This document shows, piece after piece, positions 8,478 to 17,236 of a DNA stretch of 64,000 bases. The notes under the pieces were generated by a model. The model was not told the origin of the DNA. It saw only the letters and a program-made list of their open reading frames with translations, and made no database searches. Source of the DNA: Clostridium tagluense (GTDB lineage: Bacteria > Bacillota > Clostridia > Clostridiales > Clostridiaceae); assembly GCF_003865095.1 (NCBI RefSeq), contig NZ_BHYK01000003.1, positions 158,912-222,911 on the forward strand, written 5' to 3'. The translations under genes were made by a program, and so were the position numbers. The stretch's first letter is position 1. Every line of letters begins with the position of its first letter.

Positions 8478-10247
8478 TTATAATTGTTTTATATCTTTTT
8501 GAACGTCTATAAGTTTTTGGGCAAGTTTTATAGATTCTTCTAGTAGGCCTTTTGATTCATATTTTTTGATTTTATCCATAATTTCTTTTTTCGACTCCTC
8601 TAACTTGAATTTTTTCAATTGTTTTATGCAATCATTTATAAGTCTTTTATGATGCTCTTCATCGTCATCAAACTCAATTTCCATAGTATTTATCCATTCT
8701 TTTGTACATTCTATATCATTACATCTAAATTCGATGTTTTTAATTTTTTCATCTATTGTTAAATTTTTATATTCAACAATTAATTTATATATGGTTTTAT
8801 GACTTTCAAGTACTAATTGATCTATGGACATGATTTCTGTAATATAATCACAATTTTCAACTTTTATAAACATAAATTTCAATAAATTTCTTTCAGCCTT
8901 AATATAAGCTGGTTCTAAATATAATTTTTGTCCAAAATCCTGTTGTATATTCATTTTCTGCGTTTTTTTTGAATTTTTGTTGATTTCGTCTCTTAATAAG
9001 TCATATATTGCTTGTTCCTTGATGCCTGTTCCTTCAGAAACCTTTTTTATATGAACATCTTTTTCAACAGGGTCTAAATCTACAATAATTTCAGTAACCT
9101 TTTTTACATACTGTATTAGCATTTCACTATTCGAAAAATTTATTCCCTCACTAGCTCTTTTAATCCTATAATCTATTATAGGAAGAGCATCATCTACTAA
9201 TTTCTGAAAAGCCTGCTGTCCATTATTTTTTATATATTCATCTGGATCCTTACCCTTTGGTACTATTAGCACTCTCAAATCAAAGCCTTCATTTCTTAGT
9301 ATTTCTAGTCCTTTCAAAGTTGCTGCTTGACCTGCAAAATCAGCATCATATGAAATAATGACTTTGTCTACATATTTTTTCAATAATTTTGCTTGATTGA
9401 TAGTAAGTGCGGTACCAAGGGATGCAACAACATTTGAAAACCCATATTGATGAAGTGAAATACAATCCATATACCCCTCTACAATTATTATTGTTCGAGA
9501 TTTATTATTTTTGATTACAAAATTCAATCCATAAAGATGATAACCTTTATGAAATAATGTGGTCTCAGGTGAATTTAAATACTTAGGTTTTGAATCGTCT
9601 AAAACCCTTCCACCAAATCCAATGACCTTCCCTTTATAATCAAACACAGGAAACATAATCCTATTTCTAAATCTATCATAATATGAACCTTTAGGACTTT
9701 TAATAATTAATCCTATATTAAGTAAATCCAGCTCAGAATAACCTTTCTTTTTTAGGTATAATAACAAGCCATCCCATCTATCAAAGGAAAAACCTAAACC
9801 AAATTTTTTCATAGTAGTTTCAGTGATTCCTCGGTTTACGAAATATGCTTGTGCTTTTTTATCCTTTCTTAAATTGTCATAAAAATACCTAGCCGCTTCT
9901 ACATTAATATTGTACATTTTGTTATACATGTTTTTTTGTACATTATTTTCGTCACTTTCTAGTTCTATACTAATATTTGCCCTTTCAGCCAGAACCTTTG
10001 CAGCTTCAGGAAAAGTTACATTCCTGTCCTTCATAATATAACTAATTACATTCCCAGCTTCGCCACATCCAAAACATTTATAAATTTGCTTGTCTTGAGA
10101 CACAGTGAAAGAAGGACTCTTTTCATTATGAAAAGGACAAAGGCCAATGTAATTTCTTCCAGTTCTTTTAAGTTTAACACTTTCAGATATTACATCCACA
10201 ATATCATTTTGTTCCTTTATTTTTCGGATGACATCTTCAGCAATCAA
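8478..10247 (-). CDS. dnaG: DNA primase
   Basis: This primase synthesises RNA primers at the replication fork. It has 589 residues, the usual length. The N-terminal zinc-binding domain has CPFH and CFGC (about residues 37-61, YKCFGCGEAGNVISYIM). The TOPRIM core has IIVEGYMD and ISYDADFAGQAA, and the RNA polymerase motif region includes YDRFRNRIMFPVFD and VIGFGGRVL. The C-terminal part is lysine-rich and fits the DnaB-helicase-binding domain. It sits directly before rpoD. Confidence 0.98.
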   Translation of the reverse strand: MIAEDVIRKIKEQNDIVDVISESVKLKRTGRNYIGLCPFHNEKSPSFTVSQDKQIYKCFGCGEAGNVISYIMKDRNVTFPEAAKVLAERANISIELESDENNVQKNMYNKMYNINVEAARYFYDNLRKDKKAQAYFVNRGITETTMKKFGLGFSFDRWDGLLLYLKKKGYSELDLLNIGLIIKSPKGSYYDRFRNRIMFPVFDYKGKVIGFGGRVLDDSKPKYLNSPETTLFHKGYHLYGLNFVIKNNKSRTIIIVEGYMDCISLHQYGFSNVVASLGTALTINQAKLLKKYVDKVIISYDADFAGQAATLKGLEILRNEGFDLRVLIVPKGKDPDEYIKNNGQQAFQKLVDDALPIIDYRIKRASEGINFSNSEMLIQYVKKVTEIIVDLDPVEKDVHIKKVSEGTGIKEQAIYDLLRDEINKNSKKTQKMNIQQDFGQKLYLEPAYIKAERNLLKFMFIKVENCDYITEIMSIDQLVLESHKTIYKLIVEYKNLTIDEKIKNIEFRCNDIECTKEWINTMEIEFDDDEEHHKRLINDCIKQLKKFKLEESKKEIMDKIKKYESKGLLEESIKLAQKLIDVQKDIKQL

Positions 10248-10474
10248 TAGATTATTACCACCTTACTTATATAAATTCACAACGTATTTTTATTCGACAA
10301 AAAAGTGTATTATCCTTCTTTAAATCCACTTTTTTTAATAATAATTATTCTTGTATATTATATATTCTTTATAAATTACAAATTTCCTTCATTATTTTTA
10401 TATTTTTATTTTTTTCTTTTTAAATTCAAAGTTAGTTCATTTCTCTGAAAAGAGTTATTAGTTATTTTTATATT

Positions 10475-11503
10475 TTAATAAATGACAACTTTAGGAAGAT
10501 AAATATCGTTAAAAAGCATTAAACAATAATCATCACTCATACCAGAAATATAATCTGCTACTCCTATATCCAATCCTTCTTCTTGAACTATGCACTTATA
10601 AAAATTTGGCATTGCCCCTGGGTTGTTATAGTAATATGCAAAAACCTGTTTTACAACAAATTGAGCTTTTTGCCTTTCTTCCTTTAGTATTTCCCCTTTG
10701 TATATATTTTGAAACATAAAATTTCTTAACCCACCCAATGCACCTGAAACAACTTCACTAAGTGACACCTCTATCTTATCCACATTTATGTTATTTAATG
10801 TATTATAAATACAATCTTTAACTAAGGTATCTATTCGCTTGCCATGATTTGTGCCTAAAACTTCCATTGCATACCTTGGTAACATTGATTCTTTTAGTAA
10901 TCCTGCTCTTATGGAATCATCTATGTCATGATTAACATATGCAATTTTGTCGCTATACCTAACTACCTGACCTTCTAGTGTTTCTGCCTTTCTAATTTTG
11001 GAAGATAGTCCACTATGATTTAAAATTCCATCTAATACTTCTGTACTCAAATTAAGTCCAGCACCTAATTTTTCAATTTTTGTTAGCACTCTAATGCTAT
11101 TTTCACTATGCCTAAATCCTCCTGGCAAAATATCATTAAGTACCTCTTCACCATTATGAGCAAAGGGTACATGCCCTATATCATGACCTAGTGCTATAGC
11201 TTCTATTAAATCTTCATTTAAACCTATACCTTTACCTATAGTTTTAGCTATTTGCGCAACTTCTAGGGTATGTGTAAGTCTTGTCCTATAATGATCACTG
11301 CTAGCCTTTATATATACTTGAGTTTTGTGCTGCAACCTTCTAAATGCTTTACTATGTATTATCCTATCTCGATCTACCATATAACAAGTTCTTACATCAT
11401 CTAGATCTTCTAATATTTTTCGTCCCTTTGAGTTTATGGATAATGCCCCGCAGGAAATAATGGTATTACCTTCATTAGTTTCTATTTTTTTGCGAATGTT
11501 CAT
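10475..11503 (-). CDS. dgt: dNTP triphosphohydrolase, Dgt-like HD-domain protein
   Basis: A 342-residue HD phosphohydrolase of the deoxyguanosinetriphosphate triphosphohydrolase-like family, which cleaves dNTPs to nucleosides and triphosphate. The H...HD...D metal site is visible: RTRLTHTLEVAQIAKTIG, ALGHDIGHVPFAHNGEEVL, and YSDKIAYVNHDIDD. RDRIIHSKAFRRLQHKTQV is the family N-terminal signature. It is the short clostridial type, about 340 residues against 505 in E. coli. A strong AGGGGGGA box precedes the ATG. It lies upstream of dnaG with 227 bp between; that AT-rich gap holds no gene I can support. Confidence 0.92.
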   Translation of the reverse strand: MNIRKKIETNEGNTIISCGALSINSKGRKILEDLDDVRTCYMVDRDRIIHSKAFRRLQHKTQVYIKASSDHYRTRLTHTLEVAQIAKTIGKGIGLNEDLIEAIALGHDIGHVPFAHNGEEVLNDILPGGFRHSENSIRVLTKIEKLGAGLNLSTEVLDGILNHSGLSSKIRKAETLEGQVVRYSDKIAYVNHDIDDSIRAGLLKESMLPRYAMEVLGTNHGKRIDTLVKDCIYNTLNNINVDKIEVSLSEVVSGALGGLRNFMFQNIYKGEILKEERQKAQFVVKQVFAYYYNNPGAMPNFYKCIVQEEGLDIGVADYISGMSDDYCLMLFNDIYLPKVVIY

Positions 11504-11681
11504 AACTTCCCCCCTAAAATTAAATTATCACCTGGGATGCTACAATTATTTATGTTATTTTTTTAGATACCTTACTTAGTATTCTACAAATTAAATTAAT
11601 TACCCTTTTTTAATATTAAACGTATATTATTAAAATTTTATTAATATTCTAATAATGTAATAATTTTTTAGGAGTGTTAAG

Positions 11682-12749
11682 ATGCCTTCCACGGCTAAAA
11701 ACATAAATAACATAGATTTATTATCTGAAGAAAATGTAAAAAAACACATCCTACCTCAATACAACTTAACTAATGCTGATATATCACAAATTAAATTTAA
11801 AGATACTGATAAACAAAGAGCTGTATATAAAGTACAATACTTAGAAGAATGCTATTGTTTAAAAAAAGTTTATTACTCTGTAAAAGATCTATTATTTGTG
11901 TATTCCGCTATAGAATGGTTATATAGAAATAATATCAATGTGCCTCGAATACTTAAAACAAAGAGCAATAGCAGATTTATAAACTATAATGGTATGCTAT
12001 TCATACTTACACCTTGGGTTGATGGCATTAAATGTGACTACGATAATATAGATCATGTCCTCGCCTGTAGTACCAATCTAGCAAATATGCATAAAGCCAG
12101 TGTAAACTTTACACCTATATGCGGCAGTAACATAAAGGAGGGCTATAGTACCTTGGGCACTTCCATATATAAGCACTATGAAAGCCTTCTTAATTTCTCC
12201 AATTTAGCTTATAAATATGATGATACTTTTTCTAGACTATACCTCCAGCATTTTGACTCAAGTATCAAGCTAGCTGAGTGTTCTACAAACATTGCTTATG
12301 ATATGAACCAGGATAATCTTACAAAATCATTATGTCATCTTGATTATGTTAATAAAAATATTATTTTTGATTGTAATAATGAAATATGGGTAATTGATTT
12401 TGATAAATGTAGAAATGACTATTGTGCCCATGATATTTCCTATTGTTTAAGGCGACTTTTAAAAAGAGATAGCACAAAATGGGATTTAGAACTAGCAATA
12501 AGCTTTTTAGAATTATATGATAAAATTCTACCTTTAAGCTTGGATGATTATAAATATATTCTTGTTTATCTGGCCTTCCCCCAAAGGTATTGGAAAATAT
12601 CAAGAGATTATTATGGAAATATTAATAAATGTAATAAAAAAGCCTTCTCAAATCTACTAAATAATTCAACTAACAAAAATGAATATCAATTAGATTTTGT
12701 TTTCGGCTTTAAATCTTATATTGAAAATAAATTCAAAACAATTTTATAA
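11682..12749 (+). CDS. CotS-like spore-coat kinase-fold protein
   Basis: A 355-residue protein with an aminoglycoside-phosphotransferase/CotS-like kinase fold. The catalytic-loop equivalent is LCHLDYVNKNIIF (HxDxxxxN), followed by the metal-binding WVIDFDKC (DFD) about 15 residues later. The N-terminus has the nucleotide-lobe pattern YKVQYLEECYCLKKVYY. CotS/CotI/YutH proteins belong to the spore coat in Bacillus and Clostridium, and YLAFPQRYWKISRDYY near the C-terminus is typical of them. The ATG follows TTAGGAGTG. It is a single plus-strand gene between the divergent dgt and convergent ppdK. The substrate is unknown, and I cannot identify a sporulation sigma promoter with confidence. Confidence 0.82.
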   Translation: MPSTAKNINNIDLLSEENVKKHILPQYNLTNADISQIKFKDTDKQRAVYKVQYLEECYCLKKVYYSVKDLLFVYSAIEWLYRNNINVPRILKTKSNSRFINYNGMLFILTPWVDGIKCDYDNIDHVLACSTNLANMHKASVNFTPICGSNIKEGYSTLGTSIYKHYESLLNFSNLAYKYDDTFSRLYLQHFDSSIKLAECSTNIAYDMNQDNLTKSLCHLDYVNKNIIFDCNNEIWVIDFDKCRNDYCAHDISYCLRRLLKRDSTKWDLELAISFLELYDKILPLSLDDYKYILVYLAFPQRYWKISRDYYGNINKCNKKAFSNLLNNSTNKNEYQLDFVFGFKSYIENKFKTIL

Positions 12750-12762
12750 TGTAGTCATAAGT

Positions 12763-12793
12763 AAAAAGCCACTGCAAAGCAGCGGCTTTTTTA
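12763..12793. terminator. Bidirectional terminator between the CotS-like gene and ppdK
   Basis: A 13-bp stem with one mismatch (AAAAAGCCACTGC against GCAGCGGCTTTTT) and an AAA loop carries a run of Ts on both strands. It serves the convergent CotS-like gene and ppdK. Confidence 0.85.
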
Positions 12794-12827
12794 GGATTAA
12801 TCTATTAGGTACATCTTTGTAAAAATA

Positions 12828-15464
12828 CTATTTTTTTCTTGGATTATTTACTTCTGCTTGAGCAGCTGCAAGTCTTGCAACTGGAACTCTGAATGGTGAA
12901 CATGATACATAATCAAGTCCTACATTGTGACAGAATTCAACAGAAGATGGATCTCCACCGTGTTCTCCGCATATTCCAAGTTTTATATTAGGTCTAGTTT
13001 TTCGTCCAAGTTCAACAGCCATTTTAATAAGTTTGCCCACACCTACTTGATCTAATTTTTGGAATGGATCAAATTCATAAACTTTCTTTTCATAATAGTC
13101 TTTTAAGAAAGTTGCTGCATCATCTCTTGAGAATCCAAAAGTCATTTGTGTTAAATCATTTGTTCCAAATGAGAAGAATTCAGCTTCTTTTGCTACTTCA
13201 TCAGCGGTAAGAGCAGCTCTTGGTATTTCAATCATTGTACCAACCATATACTTTAAATCGCTACCTTTTTCAGCTATGATTTGATCAGCTATTCTTACTA
13301 CTATATCTTTAACATATTTTAATTCTTTAACTTCTCCAATTAGAGGAATCATTATTTCTGGAACAATATTGTATCCTTTTCTAGTCTTAACATCTATAGC
13401 AGCTTCAATAACCGCTCTAGTTTGCATTTCAGCTATTTCTGGATATGATACTGCAAGTCTGCATCCTCTATGTCCCATCATTGGATTGAACTCATGTAAT
13501 GATTCAACAGTAGCTTTTAGCTCCTCAAAAGTTATTCCCATATCTATTGCGAGTTCCTTTATATCTTGATCATCATGTGGTAAGAATTCATGTAGTGGTG
13601 GATCTAAGAATCTAATTGTAGCTGGTCTTTGCGCAAGTTCTTCATAGATTCCTATAAAGTCCTCTCTTTGCATTGGTAATAATTTTTCAAGTGCCACTCT
13701 TCTTTTTGCTTCGTCTTTAGCAACAATCATTTCTCTTATGCCCATTATTCTATCAGCATCAAAGAACATATGCTCTGTTCTGCATAATCCAATACCTTCA
13801 GCTCCATATTTAACTGCTTGCGCTGTATCTTTTGGAGTATCTGCATTAGTTCTAACTTTTAAGCTTCTTATCTCATCAGCCCAGCCCATAAATGTTTCAA
13901 AGTAACCGCTTATTTCAGGCTCAACTGTTTTAATTAATCCAGCATACACATTTCCTGTACTTCCATCCATTGAAATAAAGTCGCCTTCATTATATGTTAT
14001 TTCACCAATTTTAAAGTTTTTCTCTTTTTCGTTAACTTTTATATCTCCGCACCCAGCAACACAACAAGTTCCCATTCCTCTTGCAACAACCGCAGCATGA
14101 GAAGTCATTCCACCTCTTACTGTTAATATACCTTCAGAGGCAATCATGCCTTCAATATCTTCTGGTGAAGTTTCAAGCCTAACAAGTACAACTTTTTCTC
14201 CAGCTTCATGCCTTGCTTTTGCATCTTCTGCAGTAAAGCAAACTTTTCCACATGCAGCTCCAGGAGATGCTGGAAGACCTTTAGCTATTACTTTAGAGTT
14301 CTTTAATTCTTCTATATCAAAGTTAGGATGAAGTAATGTATCTAGTTGTTTTGGGTCAACCTTCATCATAGCTTGCTCTTTTGTTAACATTCCATCTTCA
14401 ACTAGTTCCACAGCAATTTTGAGTGCTGCTTGCGCTGTTCTTTTGCCGTTTCTTGTTTGAAGGAAGTATAATTTTCCATCTTCAATTGTAAACTCCATAT
14501 CTTGCATATCTTTGTAGTGAGTTTCAAGAGTGTTCACAATTGCCATAAATTCGCTATATACTTTTGGCATATCTTTATGAAGTTGTGATATATCTTGTGG
14601 TGTTCTTATTCCTGCAACAACGTCTTCACCTTGTGCATTCATTAAGTACTCAGCATATATTCCCTTTTCTCCAGTAGATGGGTTTCTTGAGAATGCAACA
14701 CCCGTTCCTGATGTATCTCCCTTGTTACCAAATACCATTTCTTGAACGCTTACTGCTGTTCCCCAACTTCCAGGAATGTCATTTAATCTTCTATATACAT
14801 TAGCACGAGGATTATCCCATGATCTAAATACTGCAGTAATAGACTCTATTAATTGACTTGTTGGGTCACTTGGGAATTCCGCGCCTTTATCTTCTTTATA
14901 AAATTCTTTAAATTGCACAACTAATTTTTTTAAATCATTAGCATCAAGTTCAGTATCGAATTTTACGCCTTTTGCTTCTTTCATATTATCCATAATGTTT
15001 TCAAAGTTTCTTTTTTCAACCCCCATAACAACGTCAGCAAACATTTGGATAAATCTTCTATATGAATCATAAGCAAATCTTGGGTTATTAGTTAACTTTG
15101 CCATAACTTCTACTGTTTCATCATTTAATCCAAGGTTTAAAATTGTATCCATCATACCAGGCATTGATGCTCTTGCTCCAGATCTAACTGATACAAGTAA
15201 TGGATTTTCCAAACTTCCAAACTTCTTTCCTGTAATTTTTTCAAGATCAGCCATTTTAGAATGTATTTCACTAACAATTTCAGATGCGATTAATTGGCCA
15301 TCTTCATAATATTTATTACAAGCTTCAGTAGTTACTGTGAATCCCTGTGGTACTGGAATCCCAAGAGTAGTCATCTCTGCAAGGTTTGCACCTTTTCCCC
15401 CTAAAAGATTTTTCATTGAAGCATTACCTTCACTAAAAAGATAAACATATTTTTTATTTTCCAT
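12828..15464 (-). CDS. ppdK: Pyruvate, phosphate dikinase
   Basis: This enzyme interconverts pyruvate + ATP + Pi and PEP + AMP + PPi, a glycolytic or gluconeogenic step in anaerobes. The 878 residues match the family. The ATP-grasp start is GGKGANLAEMT. The swivelling phosphohistidine motif is GGMTSHAAVVARGMG with the catalytic His near residue 455, and the C-terminal PEP/pyruvate barrel has GICGEHGGDPSSVEF. The ATG is placed 9 residue-bases after GAAGGGG; the in-frame TTG nine bases upstream would touch the ribosome-binding site. The gene lies downstream of a CcpN-like regulator, separated by a block of three 16-bp tandem repeats. Confidence 0.97.
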   Translation of the reverse strand: MENKKYVYLFSEGNASMKNLLGGKGANLAEMTTLGIPVPQGFTVTTEACNKYYEDGQLIASEIVSEIHSKMADLEKITGKKFGSLENPLLVSVRSGARASMPGMMDTILNLGLNDETVEVMAKLTNNPRFAYDSYRRFIQMFADVVMGVEKRNFENIMDNMKEAKGVKFDTELDANDLKKLVVQFKEFYKEDKGAEFPSDPTSQLIESITAVFRSWDNPRANVYRRLNDIPGSWGTAVSVQEMVFGNKGDTSGTGVAFSRNPSTGEKGIYAEYLMNAQGEDVVAGIRTPQDISQLHKDMPKVYSEFMAIVNTLETHYKDMQDMEFTIEDGKLYFLQTRNGKRTAQAALKIAVELVEDGMLTKEQAMMKVDPKQLDTLLHPNFDIEELKNSKVIAKGLPASPGAACGKVCFTAEDAKARHEAGEKVVLVRLETSPEDIEGMIASEGILTVRGGMTSHAAVVARGMGTCCVAGCGDIKVNEKEKNFKIGEITYNEGDFISMDGSTGNVYAGLIKTVEPEISGYFETFMGWADEIRSLKVRTNADTPKDTAQAVKYGAEGIGLCRTEHMFFDADRIMGIREMIVAKDEAKRRVALEKLLPMQREDFIGIYEELAQRPATIRFLDPPLHEFLPHDDQDIKELAIDMGITFEELKATVESLHEFNPMMGHRGCRLAVSYPEIAEMQTRAVIEAAIDVKTRKGYNIVPEIMIPLIGEVKELKYVKDIVVRIADQIIAEKGSDLKYMVGTMIEIPRAALTADEVAKEAEFFSFGTNDLTQMTFGFSRDDAATFLKDYYEKKVYEFDPFQKLDQVGVGKLIKMAVELGRKTRPNIKLGICGEHGGDPSSVEFCHNVGLDYVSCSPFRVPVARLAAAQAEVNNPRKK

Positions 15465-15546
15465 TCCAAACAACCCCTTCGATTATAAATTATATATGAT
15501 AATGGGTATAAGGTGTCCAACGTAGAACAAACAGTACCCAATTTCA

Positions 15547-15594
15547 CTCACTTTAGTTAGCGCTCACTTTAGTTAGCACTCACTTTAATCATTT
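15547..15594. repeat. Three tandem 16-bp repeats between the regulator and ppdK
   Basis: Two units CTCACTTTAGTTAGC plus G or A follow each other exactly, and a third begins identically (CTCACTTTA) before diverging into the regulator stop codon. Period is 16 bp. They occupy most of the regulator-ppdK gap and could be protein binding sites or simple slippage. Confidence 0.8.
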
Positions 15595-16234
15595 AGCCAT
15601 TTTCGCCCATTTTTACAAATAATCTTGTAATATTGGTTTTGGATATTTTACCAATAATTTGAAATATTTCTTTCCCACTTTCAAATTTTCTTTCTACCAC
15701 AGGTAGACTGTCTACTTCGTGTTCTATAATCTTTTGTGCGGCTAAATAAATACTATCTTCTTTTTCAACAAGCACTATATTTGGCATTCTAGTCATTATA
15801 ATTCCTACAGGTACTTTATGAATATCTGTACCACCCATAGCCATTTTAAGAAAGTCTTTTCTTGATACTGCTCCTACTAAATTGCCATTATTATGTATAA
15901 ATAAAGTACCGACATCATTCAAAAACAAATGCAGTATTGCATCATAAACCATTGTTTCTTCTGTTGTCATTATAGGTTTTGACATTATATCTTTAACTTT
16001 AATATTTCTTATATAATCATAAACTAAACTATAAGAGGGTTTTTTTGAATAAATATACCCTACCTTAGGCCTTGCATCTAAAATGCCTGTCATTGTCAGT
16101 ATTGCCAAATCTGGCCTTAGCGCAGCCCTAGTTACTCCTAGCTTATTTGCTAAACGTTCACTGGTAATAGGTGGATTTTCTTTAACTAATATTATAATCT
16201 CTTCTTGTCTTGGTGTTAGTTTAATTTTTCCCAC
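15593..16234 (-). CDS. ccpN: HTH-CBS transcriptional regulator, CcpN/YqzB family
   Basis: A 213-residue regulator. Residues 3-60 form a DeoR-like helix-turn-helix (LTPRQEEIIILVKENPPI, LGVTRAALRPDLAIL). Two CBS domains follow: about 80-135 (VKDIMSKPIMTTEETMVYDAI) and about 145-205 (VGIIMTRMPNIVLVEKEDSIYLAA). In B. subtilis CcpN represses gluconeogenic genes in response to ATP/ADP. Immediately upstream of ppdK, it very likely controls PEP/pyruvate interconversion, and the pair is conserved in clostridia. The large inverted repeat about 40 bp upstream of its start is a candidate autoregulatory site. Confidence 0.9.
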   Translation of the reverse strand: MGKIKLTPRQEEIIILVKENPPITSERLANKLGVTRAALRPDLAILTMTGILDARPKVGYIYSKKPSYSLVYDYIRNIKVKDIMSKPIMTTEETMVYDAILHLFLNDVGTLFIHNNGNLVGAVSRKDFLKMAMGGTDIHKVPVGIIMTRMPNIVLVEKEDSIYLAAQKIIEHEVDSLPVVERKFESGKEIFQIIGKISKTNITRLFVKMGENG

Positions 16235-16275
16235 CCTCTTTCCATTTTAATTTACTAAACATGATATATAATCTC

Positions 16276-16323
16276 TATGCAATCGTTTATATTTCCAATA
16301 TTAGAAATACAAACGATTGCATA
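16276..16323. promoter_or_regulatory. Large near-perfect inverted repeat upstream of the ccpN-like gene
   Basis: Two 20-bp arms matching at 19 of 20 positions flank an 8-bp centre. Each arm contains ATGCAATCGTTT, which differs little from a CcpA cre half-consensus. It lies 42-89 bp before the regulator start codon. It could be a protein operator or a leader-RNA hairpin; there is no T run to make it a classical terminator. Confidence 0.6.
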
Positions 16324-16485
16324 AAGCACTATTATGCTAGAATTTTACATACCATTTTTAACATTGTACCACATTTTAATATATAATGTAGGGTTTTTTA
16401 ATGATTTTTTGTTTAAAACCATAAAATATTCCTATATTATTAATTTCCTATTAATAGTGTTTAGATAAAGTTATACAAATAGTTA

Positions 16486-16542
16486 ATTTCCCCTTCCATA
16501 AAGCCAGCAATTTACAATTGGTGGCTTTATGGAAGGGGAAAT
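16486..16542 (-). repeat. Long hairpin downstream of the UBA/DUF4342 gene
   Basis: A perfect 21-bp inverted repeat (left arm begins ATTTCCCCTTCC) flanks a 15-nt centre that itself contains CAATT/AATTG, so the helix can extend further. It lies after the DUF4342 gene stop. It lacks a T-tract on either strand, so it may be a transcript end-protecting hairpin or a small mobile remnant. The 358-bp gap between the regulator and this gene holds only this and the 16276 inverted repeat. Confidence 0.7.
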
Positions 16543-16592
16543 CCTATTGGTAGAGTCATAAAATATGAAAATTTAAAATAAAACCATTGTTT

Positions 16593-17192
16593 TTATTCCT
16601 TTTCTTCCTCGTCTTCTTTTTCCTTATCAAACTTTACAGTGTATTGGTATACATTTTCATCACTACCGTCTTTACTGATTTTAGTAAAAGTATCTTTTGT
16701 GTCATTGAGTTTTTCTTTTACATCGAAACTCATATCGCTCATTCTACTTTTTACGTCTTCAACTGTATTTTTAATAATAGTATTAACTACTTCTACAGTA
16801 CCATCTACTTTAGTTATCTCAATAGTAACCTTTGTGAGTACTGCTGTTAGTAATCCAAGACCAATTATAAAAGGATTAAATAATCCAACTAAGCCTGCTG
16901 CAATGCCGGCATTAACAGGTATGTCCATAACTACATTTTCATCTTTTTTTACTTTTATCCTGGATACATTTCCTTTTCGTACAATATCTTTTATAGCTAC
17001 TACAAACTCATCCTTAGTGGAATACATTTCTTCCATGTTAAATTTAGAATTTCTTTTTTGTTTTGCTTCAATATAAATGAGCGCATTAACTACGTCACTA
17101 TCACATTCTTCTAAAGCTTCCTTAGCTTCAGTATATGAAACTCCTGTTCGCTCTTTGATGATGTCAATCTTTTCAAGTGTAATTTCTGACAT
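16593..17192 (-). CDS. UBA-like and DUF4342 domain protein
   Basis: A 199-residue protein of unknown function. The N-terminal 45 residues are a UBA/TS-N-like helical domain (TLEKIDIIKERTGVSYTEAKEALEECDSDVVNALIYIE), similar to that of EF-Ts. Residues about 65-150 form a DUF4342 domain with a hydrophobic stretch (IPVNAGIAAGLVGLFNPFIIGLGLLTAVL) that could be membrane-inserted. The C-terminus is acidic and lysine-rich (FDKEKEDEEEKE). The chosen ATG has 9-nt spacing from AGGAGG; the ATG three codons earlier overlaps that box. Genes of this type sit beside recO and era in many clostridia, but no role is established. Confidence 0.85.
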   Translation of the reverse strand: MSEITLEKIDIIKERTGVSYTEAKEALEECDSDVVNALIYIEAKQKRNSKFNMEEMYSTKDEFVVAIKDIVRKGNVSRIKVKKDENVVMDIPVNAGIAAGLVGLFNPFIIGLGLLTAVLTKVTIEITKVDGTVEVVNTIIKNTVEDVKSRMSDMSFDVKEKLNDTKDTFTKISKDGSDENVYQYTVKFDKEKEDEEEKE

Positions 17193-17236
17193 TAAAATCA
17201 TCCTCCTTATAATTTTTCCTAGGTGAAAATACTTTA

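Noticed and set aside
10248-10474. A possible small gene or RNA between dgt and dnaG
   Set aside because: The stretch is very AT-rich with no start and ribosome-binding site pair and no stable hairpin; nothing can be supported.
11527-11550. Similarity to the flank of the 107-bp element (ATCACCTGGGATGCTACAAT)
   Set aside because: About 18 of 22 bases resemble the CATCTGCGATGCTG flank, but neither terminal repeat follows. Too short to call a third copy.
15547-15594. GAGTGCTAAC within the tandem repeats as a CIRCE half site
   Set aside because: The second half at the right spacing is missing; CIRCE is a strict inverted repeat, so this is coincidence.
16587-17076. Plus-strand frames of 87 and 145 codons opposite the DUF4342 gene
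   Set aside because: They are antisense shadows of a gene with a clear ribosome-binding site and recognised domains; their composition (Phe/Ser/Ile-rich) is typical of shadows.
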